A stretch of 5,265 nucleotides of DNA from Chloroflexota bacterium. GTDB lineage: Bacteria > Chloroflexota > Anaerolineae > Promineifilales > Promineifilaceae. The translations under genes were made by a program, and so were the position numbers. This document shows, in pieces, positions 1-5,265 of the stretch. Each line of letters begins with the position of its first letter. Position 1 is the stretch's first letter. The stretch is from NCBI GenBank assembly GCA_020353135.1, contig CP070688.1:330441-335705 (forward strand), given 5' to 3'. Below the pieces are notes generated by a model that saw nothing but the letters and a program-made list of their open reading frames with translations, was not told the DNA's origin and ran no database searches.

Positions 1-3000
1 GAAAAGAGCATGCCGAGCATCAGAAGTAGAATGGCCGCCGTCGTGGCTGGATCGAGCGGATTGGCGCTTTGGCTGACGATGGCGATATAGATGAAGATCG
101 GCAGGGCGGCGAGAAGCGACGTGCCCAGCCGCAAGATAGAAGTGTTGAGCAGGTAGCGGCTGGCCTGGCTCTTGTCTTTCGCTACTTCACGGATAATAAG
201 CGTATTGAGACCCCAATTGGATATGATCTCGAACCAGCCGGCAATGATGATCGCCGTCGCGTAGGCGCCGGCGTCGGCCGGACCGAGCACTCGCAAGTAA
301 AAGGCGGCGAAGGCGAAGTCTATTGCCCGGTTAAACAAGTTCAGGGTCATGGGGGCGACGCTGTTCTTGGCGATACTGCGCGTGTTGGTCAATGGCGTCT
401 GGGGATTATAGAGCCGCCGCCAGGCCCACACCGCACAGGCAAAAAGGATGATGATCGCGCCCATGAAGCTGGCCAAGCCGCCCAGCTTGAAGGTGAGTGG
501 ACTGTAGCGGAAGCGTACCTGCCACTCGCCAGGCTCAAGTTGCACGCCCCGGAAATTGCCATTTACGCGCTGGATCTCGACCTTCCGCTCCTCGCCTCCT
601 GTATCCGTCGGGCGCAGATAAGCATCCCAACCCTGAAAATAGGTGTCATTCAGCACCAGCCATGAAGGCTCGGCCACGGAGGCGCGCACGACCACTTCGA
701 TGTTGCCATAATTCACAATTTCGGCCGGCGCCAGTTGGGCCGGCAGCGATTCCGAAGGCGCGGACTCCGGCCAGCGCTCTTCCTCGACCAGGATATACTG
801 GCGTGGATCGAGACGCTCCATCGCCTTGAGCGGGTCGCTCACCACGGCCGTTGCCGTATTAGAGATGGTGTAAGCCCTGGGCACGACGGCCAGATTCTCG
901 TAGACGCGCAGATCTTCCTCTTGCCACACTTGTTTCAGCTTGGGCAACTCGATTTCTTCGGACGTAATGACGTACTTGACGCCAAGCAGATCGAGCAACG
1001 GCGAGTTGATCGATAACCAATCGACCAGGGGCTGCACACGGTTGAACTGTAGTTCCTGCTGGGGCTCAATGGCCGCCATGTAGTCGGTGTATTGTTTAAG
1101 GATGACCGAGTCATAGCCGCGCACGTCCTGGAGATCGGCCAGCCATGGCGTATTGGCGTTTAGCGGCTTGTCGCCGTGGGGCGCGAAGGTCGTCAGCCGC
1201 CAATGGCCAGGTTGTCCTTCCAGCCACTTTATCAGCGCTGGTTTGTGGCTCAATAGAGCTGGATCGGCGGCGGCATTGAAGCCGTATCCGGCAATAACCA
1301 GGTCGACGAGGATTAGCGCCAGGGCCAGAATGCTCCACAAGGGCCGGCCGCGCAACGATAGTGCCGAAAGACTCAAGCGCAAGATCAGGCCGCTGGCGAC
1401 CAGCATAAGGGCCAGAATCAGCGCCTGTTCAATCTGGTAGCCGTAGAATGCTTGGGTGGAGGGGAATGCGTCGGCCGCTCGCTCCAGACCCAGAAATACA
1501 CTTTCGAGCGTTGCCTCCAAGGAAGGGTAGAGAAGCCACGAAAGTAATAGGCCGGCCAATAGGAGGGTACCCGCCCAAAAAGCCAGCGCGGCCAACCATG
1601 AGACCCGGGAACGTGGCCCGCCCAGTAGCAAAATTGACTCTAGCGCCGGCCGGCGGCCGGCCAGCCAACGACCCTGGCCTCTCCCGATCAGGAGTTGCTC
1701 CCTGGTTTCGGCCAAATAGTCCATACCGTAGCCGGCCAGTAGCGCGACGCTCAGGGAAAGAGGGAAGACCCAACGAAAGGGAGAATGGAGTTGGTTAATG
1801 CCCGGCAGGCCATAGTACAGGATGGCATAGGTGGATGTCCCGAAAATGAAAGAAAGTGATAGGATGCCCAAGAGGCTGAAGAACGAGATCTCTGAACGCC
1901 GATCCCGGCGCTGGCGCCAGGCCGACCAGACGCCGAAAAAGTTCAGGAACAGGGACAGAATTCCCAGATAGATACCGCCTTCCACGTAGTTTTTAATACC
2001 CCAATTGCTGGTATAGGCTCCATGCGGGTTCAACTGGCCGTAATAGTTCTCTTCAAACGGAACGATGCGCCGGTCGATGACGTCGACGTAGCTGTGATCG
2101 GCCGGATTGCCGAAGAAATCGGGCATGGCCAGGGTCAGAATCCGGCGCGGCGGAAAACCCCAACCGCGGATCTCGGCCAAGGTCGCCGATCCCTCCCGGA
2201 AGTTGGCTTGACCGACTTCAAGGAAAGGAATGAATTGGATCGCGCCCAGCAACAGACCCAGCGCGACCATGCCGCCCAGCCAGACCGCCGGCCGCAGCAG
2301 CATTGCCGTCCACGACGTCCCCGGGTCCTCTCCCGCCTGGTCGCCGGTTGGGCGGCGCCTCCGAGCCTGCCGGGCGCGACCCGCCAGGCGCCACAGTGCG
2401 TAAGCGGCCATCACCAACAAGGTGTAGTAAGTGATCTCGATATGCCCGGCCAACAACTGGGTACCCAGGGCCAAGGAGCCCAGGGCGACCCATGGCAATG
2501 TGCGACCAGCGTCTTCTCGACTGCTGGCGTTTTGAATGACCTTTTCGATGCAAGCCAGCAACAGTGGCAGCCAGATAGCGGCGCCCAGGATCATTGGGAA
2601 GACGGCGCTGCTCACCAGCAGGAACCCGCTGCCCTGGAAGATGAGGCCGGTCGCGGCCGCACTCGGACGGCGCATGCCAAGCACGCGACCGAACAGATAA
2701 CTGAACACGCCGGCCAGCCACAATTGGCTGAGCGTGAACCAGCCGTAAGCTTTGGCCAACGGCAGAACGATGAACAGCAGGCTAAAAGGATAATAGGCTG
2801 AATGCTGGCCGGTCGCCAAGAACGGCGTGCCGGCGAAGATATTCGGATTCCAGAGCGGGATTTCGCCGGCGCTGATGCTCTGGGCAATGAATTGCTTCCA
2901 GGGGTAATTCTCGAGAATCAGGTCGCTGAGCAAGCCGTTGTGGGGAAAAGGAATAGCTAATTCTTCAGCTGACGCAGACCAGGGTTGCCACTGGAACAGA

Positions 3001-3119
3001 TTGTCGGCCGGCAGCATGGTCTGCCGGCCGAAAGTAACATTGCCAAACAGCAACAGCGGCAGGAGCAAGAATCCTGCCGCGATCAACAAATCTGCCGTAT
3101 ATGTCTTGAGCCGGCTCAT
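1..3119 (-). CDS. YfhO-type GT-C membrane glycosyltransferase fused to an oligosaccharide flippase (3' end outside window)
   Basis: I translated this frame codon by codon: 1039 residues run from the ATG at 3119 to the left edge without a stop. Residues 1-900 look like a complete YfhO-family protein. It has a first membrane segment (about 10-27), then a large outside loop with the family patterns LPADNLFQWQPW (36-47) and NPNIFAGTP (91-99), then GHIEITYY (225-232) and NYVEGGIYLG (377-386). The multi-pass region ends near 594-613. A soluble part (about 614-876) carries DVRGYDS (665-671) and LLGVKYVIT (711-719), and a last membrane segment spans about 880-900. YfhO proteins are GT-C enzymes thought to move sugars from polyprenyl phosphate onto outside acceptors. 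After a short linker (901-914) the frame continues as the start of a Wzx/RfbX-like flippase: SIAKN (915-919), RVLGPADAGAY (943-953), NWGLNTLIIREVA (968-980) and further hydrophobic segments. The gene lies 39 bases after the glycosyltransferase gene. The ATG has no good Shine-Dalgarno; an in-frame TTG at 3152, preceded by AAGG, is an alternative start. The family call is secure; substrate and acceptor are unknown. Confidence 0.92.
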   Translation of the reverse strand, partial: MSRLKTYTADLLIAAGFLLLPLLLFGNVTFGRQTMLPADNLFQWQPWSASAEELAIPFPHNGLLSDLILENYPWKQFIAQSISAGEIPLWNPNIFAGTPFLATGQHSAYYPFSLLFIVLPLAKAYGWFTLSQLWLAGVFSYLFGRVLGMRRPSAAATGLIFQGSGFLLVSSAVFPMILGAAIWLPLLLACIEKVIQNASSREDAGRTLPWVALGSLALGTQLLAGHIEITYYTLLVMAAYALWRLAGRARQARRRRPTGDQAGEDPGTSWTAMLLRPAVWLGGMVALGLLLGAIQFIPFLEVGQANFREGSATLAEIRGWGFPPRRILTLAMPDFFGNPADHSYVDVIDRRIVPFEENYYGQLNPHGAYTSNWGIKNYVEGGIYLGILSLFLNFFGVWSAWRQRRDRRSEISFFSLLGILSLSFIFGTSTYAILYYGLPGINQLHSPFRWVFPLSLSVALLAGYGMDYLAETREQLLIGRGQGRWLAGRRPALESILLLGGPRSRVSWLAALAFWAGTLLLAGLLLSWLLYPSLEATLESVFLGLERAADAFPSTQAFYGYQIEQALILALMLVASGLILRLSLSALSLRGRPLWSILALALILVDLVIAGYGFNAAADPALLSHKPALIKWLEGQPGHWRLTTFAPHGDKPLNANTPWLADLQDVRGYDSVILKQYTDYMAAIEPQQELQFNRVQPLVDWLSINSPLLDLLGVKYVITSEEIELPKLKQVWQEEDLRVYENLAVVPRAYTISNTATAVVSDPLKAMERLDPRQYILVEEERWPESAPSESLPAQLAPAEIVNYGNIEVVVRASVAEPSWLVLNDTYFQGWDAYLRPTDTGGEERKVEIQRVNGNFRGVQLEPGEWQVRFRYSPLTFKLGGLASFMGAIIILFACAVWAWRRLYNPQTPLTNTRSIAKNSVAPMTLNLFNRAIDFAFAAFYLRVLGPADAGAYATAIIIAGWFEIISNWGLNTLIIREVAKDKSQASRYLLNTSILRLGTSLLAALPIFIYIAIVSQSANPLDPATTAAILLLMLGMLF
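3004..3031. repeat. Perfect 11-bp inverted repeat (hairpin) in the 5' part of the YfhO gene
   Basis: TCGGCCGGCAG at 3004-3014 is the exact reverse complement of CTGCCGGCCGA at 3021-3031, with six bases between. The transcript could form a GC-rich hairpin about 90-115 bases after the ATG. It encodes residues 30-39 (FGRQTMLPAD), part of a conserved outside loop, so protein constraint may explain part of it. No T-run follows, so it is not a standard terminator. Confidence 0.6.
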
Positions 3120-3158
3120 ATGGTGCAGCGCGTGTAACGCCAAAGACGGCAAATAGCC

Positions 3159-3950
3159 TTAAGCGCCGGGCGGTCTGTGCCCGTTGCGCGGCTGTTCTGC
3201 CGGCCGAGAGGTGGTGTCAGGTTCTGGCGAAAAGTCACGATAGCGCCAGAGGATTTCCCAGGTGCGCCAGGCGGCCTCGAACTTCGCCGACAGCCTTAGC
3301 TTGGAGCGACCCACTCGTCTTTCCTCATATTGGATAGGAATTTCAATGACCCGGTAACCCGATTTCTCGGCGATGTATGCCATCTCGATTTGAAAACTAT
3401 ACCCGTTTGAGCCAATGGCGTCGAGATCTATCCGCTCCAGCGCGCTGGCCCGCCAGCATCTGAAGCTGCTGGTGACGTCTTGTAGTCTCAGGTTAAGGAT
3501 CAGGCGAGCATAGACTTCATTGGCCCACCAGCTTTGCAGGTATCGTGCGGTGCCCATGCGCGGATCTAGCTTACCGCCGGCAACGTAGCGTGAACCGACA
3601 ACCAGATCGGCGTGCTTCGAGCTTTCCAACATCTGCGGCACAAAACTCGGCGAATGGGAGAAATCGCAATCCATCTGAACGATGCGCTTCGCCTCGTGCG
3701 CCAGGGCCCACTTGAACGCCACAAGGTAGGCTCTTCGCAGCCCGCCTCTGCCAGACAAGTGCAAGGCCGCGAGTTCGTTCGGCCGGCGCGCGGCCAACTC
3801 ATCTGCTATCCGGTCGGTGCCATCGGTGGAACCACCGTCGACGACCAGGATCGACAAGCCAGGAAACTGAAGCGCCCATAGCTCGGCCGCCAGGACCGGC
3901 AGGTTCTCCGCCTCGTTGTAAGTTGGGCTGACGACAACTGTCTTTTGCAT
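3159..3950 (-). CDS. DPM1-like family 2 glycosyltransferase (predicted polyprenyl-phosphate sugar synthase)
   Basis: This 263-residue protein has the full pattern of a dolichol-phosphate-mannose-synthase-like GT2 enzyme, which transfers a sugar from a nucleotide donor to polyprenyl phosphate on the cytoplasmic face. Visible motifs are PTYNEAENLP (9-18), VVDGGSTDGT (36-45), the metal-binding DxD region MDCDFSHSP (93-101), VVGSRY (117-122), DVTSSFRCWR (158-167), NGYSFQIEM (182-190) and EERRVGRSKL (209-218). The region LSGRGGLRRAYLVAF (65-79) diverges from the usual GKGGLGxAYxxGF form. There is no C-terminal membrane segment, so the enzyme should be soluble or peripheral and needs a separate flippase. 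The last 25 or so residues are polar and proline-rich, probably disordered. The ATG at 3950 puts the first motif at residue 9 as expected. Upstream, the frame has no other start before a stop near 4003, although no strong Shine-Dalgarno is seen. It sits 57 bases after the V4R gene and 39 before the YfhO-flippase gene, probably in one operon. The sugar cannot be told from sequence. Confidence 0.93.
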   Translation of the reverse strand: MQKTVVVSPTYNEAENLPVLAAELWALQFPGLSILVVDGGSTDGTDRIADELAARRPNELAALHLSGRGGLRRAYLVAFKWALAHEAKRIVQMDCDFSHSPSFVPQMLESSKHADLVVGSRYVAGGKLDPRMGTARYLQSWWANEVYARLILNLRLQDVTSSFRCWRASALERIDLDAIGSNGYSFQIEMAYIAEKSGYRVIEIPIQYEERRVGRSKLRLSAKFEAAWRTWEILWRYRDFSPEPDTTSRPAEQPRNGHRPPGA

Positions 3951-4007
3951 TGAGCGACTTTGGGGCCCTACAGGTAACTCTGCATGGCCAGGCGCAGGTC
4001 GTCAACG

Positions 4008-4643
4008 TTACTCAACCGGTTTTTTGTTCACTCTAAAGATACAGGAGTCATCGCCGGCGGCCAGGCAGGCGAACTCAGCTACCTGGAAAGTCAGACCGCC
4101 GCTGACCCAGCGCAAACCTTCCTGCAGCAGGCCGGTAGCCACGAAGCAGACCGGCTCTTCGCTCTGGCGCTCCCAGCACACCGGGCAACGATCAATGTAA
4201 TAAAGATAATGATCGTCAAAGGTCTCCACGTAGGAGATCTGATCGCTGAACTGGCTGAAGATGCGAGCCAGGGCCGGTAATCCAATTCGGACTTTCGTAT
4301 TTACCGGCAATATTTTGAAGGCAATATCGCTGACGCCGGCCAGGGCGCCAAAATCTTTCAGACCCTGGTCGAAAGTGGCCCGGCCGCCGCGCAGTGACAA
4401 ACCCCGGCCGCCGCGCGGGCCATAAATGTCGTAAAGACCCTGGTTCAGGCTGGAAAAATCGGCGAAATCGAATTCCTTGCTCAGATTATTCGGCGGAAAG
4501 TGCTCTTTGTACGTCTCTAGCCCGGTCAGGTTCAGCAGGGCATTGAGGCCATTACGACCCATTACCTCTTCCATGGCCTGTAGGTAAATGCGGGCGATGC
4601 GATTAGGATAGTAGTAGCCACTAGGGGGAATTCGCTTATTCAC
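4008..4643 (-). CDS. V4R (4-vinyl reductase-like) domain protein
   Basis: This 211-residue soluble protein has no signal peptide or membrane segment. The N-terminal two thirds hold a glycine/arginine-rich motif, GPRGGRGLSLRGGRATF (75-91), and the stretch FGALAGVSDIAFKILP (98-113). The C-terminal part (about 145-207) looks like a V4R domain: CPVC at 153-156, C166, the stretch ATGLLQEGLRWVSGG (169-183), C193 and C201, ending in the usual way just after the last cysteine. V4R domains bind small molecules and possibly zinc; they occur in BchJ-like proteins and as sensory domains of regulators. No DNA-binding or catalytic domain is attached here, so the role is unknown. The start is GTG at 4643: an in-frame TAA directly precedes it, which rules out any longer form, and GGAGG lies five bases upstream. 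It is first in the putative operon. Near its end a run of six A residues (sense strand) precedes the stop; see the finding on a possible alternative C-terminus. Recognition is from memory of similar proteins in Chloroflexota. Confidence 0.87.
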   Translation of the reverse strand: MNKRIPPSGYYYPNRIARIYLQAMEEVMGRNGLNALLNLTGLETYKEHFPPNNLSKEFDFADFSSLNQGLYDIYGPRGGRGLSLRGGRATFDQGLKDFGALAGVSDIAFKILPVNTKVRIGLPALARIFSQFSDQISYVETFDDHYLYYIDRCPVCWERQSEEPVCFVATGLLQEGLRWVSGGLTFQVAEFACLAAGDDSCIFRVNKKPVE

Positions 4644-4648
4644 TTAGG

Positions 4649-4653
4649 CCTCC
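4649..4653 (-). promoter_or_regulatory. Ribosome binding site of the V4R gene
   Basis: GGAGG on the minus strand lies five bases before the GTG at 4643. With the TAA codon that immediately precedes the GTG in the same frame, it fixes the start. It is the only clear Shine-Dalgarno I see in the window; the two genes downstream lack one. Confidence 0.8.
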
Positions 4654-4679
4654 GCCGTTTCATCGAGCTACCTGACGAC

Positions 4680-4735
4680 AGATTCTAGAGTGCAGGCTAG
4701 GGTAACGCCCATACGGTTAACATAAACAAGAATCT
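4680..4735 (-). repeat. 7-bp inverted repeat in the leader of the V4R operon
   Basis: AGATTCT at 4680-4686 and AGAATCT at 4729-4735 are perfect reverse complements enclosing 42 bases. They lie in the predicted untranslated leader between the promoter and the V4R start, so the leader RNA could form a long-looped stem. A 7-bp match at this distance can arise by chance, and no known riboswitch class is recognised. Confidence 0.25.
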
Positions 4736-4748
4736 CGCACCGGCCTCA

Positions 4749-4778
4749 AGTATAGCAAAATGCTTAGCGACTTCGCAA
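4749..4778 (-). promoter_or_regulatory. Predicted sigma70-type promoter for the V4R-GT2-YfhO/flippase operon
   Basis: On the minus strand there is a -35-like TTGCGA (4778-4773, four of six matching TTGACA), an 18-base spacer, and a -10-like TATACT (4754-4749, five of six matching TATAAT). Transcription would start near 4742 and give a leader of about 100 bases before the GTG at 4643. It is the best promoter match in the intergenic region and points towards the three genes. The end of the miniature element lies only 16 bases upstream of the -35 box. Confidence 0.45.
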
Positions 4779-4785
4779 TGGGTGT

Positions 4786-4794
4786 CACAGTTAA
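4786..4794. repeat. Target-site duplication, promoter-side copy (9 bp)
   Basis: CACAGTTAA sits immediately outside the inverted repeat that starts at 4795. It is identical in sequence and orientation to the copy at 4942-4950, as expected from staggered-cut insertion of a transposable element. Confidence 0.7.
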
Positions 4795-4941
4795 GGGTCT
4801 ACGAACAGCCTGTCAGGCGTCATGATGCCCACCATTACGTTCATAAGGGCAAACTCCGGCGGGCACGCGTAGATTCGCATACCCGCCTGGACAGAGCCTG
4901 CCCCCACGGAGGTGGCGGAATAACAACTCGTTTGTAGACCC
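4795..4941. mobile_element. MITE-like miniature element, 147 bp
   Basis: The ends are inverted repeats: GGGTCTACGAAC at 4795-4806 and GTTTGTAGACCC at 4930-4941 pair over 12 bases with one mismatch. Directly outside them lies a perfect 9-bp direct repeat, CACAGTTAA (4786-4794 and 4942-4950). Inverted ends plus a target-site duplication, with no room for a transposase, define a non-autonomous element. A 9-bp duplication fits several DDE transposase families (for example parts of IS4, IS5/IS903, IS1 or IS256), so I do not assign one. The interior is rich in short palindromes: GCCTGTCAGGC at 4808-4818, a 14-base near-palindrome at 4816-4829 and a hairpin at 4856-4890. A 29-codon minus-strand frame (4880-4791) crosses the left end and stops inside the duplication; it resembles nothing known and is probably incidental. 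The element lies between the secreted-protein gene and the V4R promoter. Confidence 0.7.
4856..4890. repeat. Hairpin inside the miniature element
   Basis: CCGGCGGG (4856-4863) pairs with CCCGCCTGG (4882-4890), leaving one bulged base. The 18-base loop contains a second small GCG/CGC pairing. It is the strongest internal fold of the element. There is no T-run on either side, so I do not call it a terminator. Confidence 0.45.
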
Positions 4942-4950
4942 CACAGTTAA
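4942..4950. repeat. Target-site duplication, distal copy (9 bp)
   Basis: CACAGTTAA directly abuts the outer end of the inverted repeat that ends at 4941, and exactly matches the copy at 4786-4794. Removing the element and one copy predicts the original join of the promoter region to CGCCGGTCTCC at 4951. Confidence 0.7.
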
Positions 4951-4975
4951 CGCCGGTCTCCACCTGGTGACGCCG

Positions 4976-5265
4976 CTATGGCGTGACGGAGACGCGCAGC
5001 ATATATCGATCTGTCAGAGACTTGGGGCCGTCACTGCCGACGAAGATGAAGTAGTGGCCTGGATCACGCGTTCCGAGATCGAGCGTCTTGCTGGTGCCTG
5101 GATCGCCGTTGTTGATTATGCGTGTCCATTCGCCACAGGCATTGCCTCTGTAGACCACTATCTGGCCTTCACCGGGGGTGAAGTTTCTCAGATGAACCAC
5201 CATCTGGCCGCGAAATGCCAGGTCAAATTCGTACCAGTCTGGAACATCTTCGGGCAGGAACCAGA
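4976..5265 (-). CDS. C-terminal end of a probably secreted protein with a PPC-like beta-sandwich (5' end outside window)
   Basis: The frame is open from the right edge to the TAG at 4978-4976 and gives 95 complete residues. An internal ATG at 5203 would give a 75-residue protein, but sequence upstream of it reads as the same domain (PDWYEFDLAFRGQ), so this is better seen as the tail of a larger gene. The pattern is alternating hydrophobic and polar strands: WYEFDL, MVVHLRNF, GQIVVYRG, then LDLGTRDPGHYFIFVGSD and a last strand YMLRVSVTP. The order D-x-Y-x-F-x-L, a strand before a charged turn, and PGHYFIFV resemble bacterial pre-peptidase C-terminal (PPC) domains, beta-sandwich modules found on secreted proteases and other exported proteins. 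One cysteine (in GNACGEW) is visible. No catalytic residues can be assigned from this tail, and its link to the downstream genes is unclear because the element and a promoter lie between them. Coding status is fairly sure; the domain name is tentative. Confidence 0.7.
   Translation of the reverse strand, partial: WFLPEDVPDWYEFDLAFRGQMVVHLRNFTPGEGQIVVYRGNACGEWTRIINNGDPGTSKTLDLGTRDPGHYFIFVGSDGPKSLTDRYMLRVSVTP

Noticed and set aside
69..1016. Overlapping plus-strand open frames of 90-200 codons
   Set aside because: They lie opposite the continuous YfhO-flippase frame, whose motifs are clear; the translations are low-complexity and resemble no family.
2022..2801. A 259-codon plus-strand open frame
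   Set aside because: It is glutamine- and arginine-rich antisense of the YfhO multi-pass region (NYVEGGIYLG, GHIEITYY); the minus-strand frame explains the sequence.
3159..3950. VVDGGSTDGT read as a lost catalytic aspartate, suggesting an inactive GT2
   Set aside because: The first aspartate (D38) and the DxD (D94, D96) are present, and the DGGS variant is common in active GT2 families.
4008..4643. Assignment of the V4R protein as bacteriochlorophyll gene bchJ
   Set aside because: No photosynthesis genes are nearby, and V4R domains occur in many non-photosynthetic proteins, so domain similarity alone does not support the symbol.
4644..4748. Possible riboswitch in the roughly 100-base leader
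   Set aside because: Only one 7-bp pairing and a few tiny stems are seen; no conserved riboswitch core is recognised.
4791..4880. 29-codon minus-strand frame in the miniature element
   Set aside because: It crosses the terminal repeat and stops inside the target duplication, has only a weak upstream AGGCGG, and resembles no known protein or transposase tail.
4970..4984. Small hairpin (ACGCC/GGCGT) over the stop codon of the right-hand gene, as a terminator
   Set aside because: The stem is only 5 bp, overlaps the coding end and has no T-run, so it is not supportable as an intrinsic terminator.

Overview
The window looks like bacterial chromosome of moderate-to-high GC. Its protein content suggests Chloroflexota (Anaerolineae- or Caldilineae-like). 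The evidence is the style of the YfhO-type protein, a V4R protein of a type I associate with that phylum, and a secreted beta-rich protein. This is inference from protein style; no rRNA or other phylogenetic marker is present. All four genes I can support read leftwards (minus strand), and the plus-strand open frames are shadows of them.

Right to left, which is the order of transcription: (1) 5265-4976, the C-terminal end of a probably secreted protein with a PPC-like beta-sandwich; its start lies outside the window. (2) 4975-4644, a 332-base intergenic region. It holds a 147-base element (4795-4941) with 12-bp imperfect terminal inverted repeats and a perfect 9-bp flanking direct repeat, the signature of a MITE or IS-derived miniature element. 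Just downstream is a sigma70-like promoter (4749-4778) and a roughly 100-base leader. (3) 4643-4008, a 211-residue V4R (4-vinyl reductase-like) protein with a GTG start and a clear Shine-Dalgarno. (4) 3950-3159, a DPM1-like family 2 glycosyltransferase predicted to make a polyprenyl-phosphate sugar. (5) 3119-1, a very long open frame (1039 codons in the window, still open at the left edge). It encodes a complete YfhO-type GT-C membrane protein followed, with no stop, by the N-terminal part of an oligosaccharide flippase.

Genes 4 and 5 make functional sense together. A cytoplasmic GT2 enzyme charges polyprenyl phosphate with a sugar, a flippase turns the lipid-sugar across the membrane, and a YfhO-type GT-C enzyme uses it outside. 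This resembles the three-component glycosylation systems of Gram-positive bacteria (CsbB/YfhO type), except that here the YfhO and flippase modules are covalently fused. The V4R protein heads the likely operon; its ligand and role are unknown. The main points of interest are the YfhO-flippase fusion, the miniature element inserted just upstream of the operon promoter, and a perfect 11-bp hairpin early in the YfhO gene.
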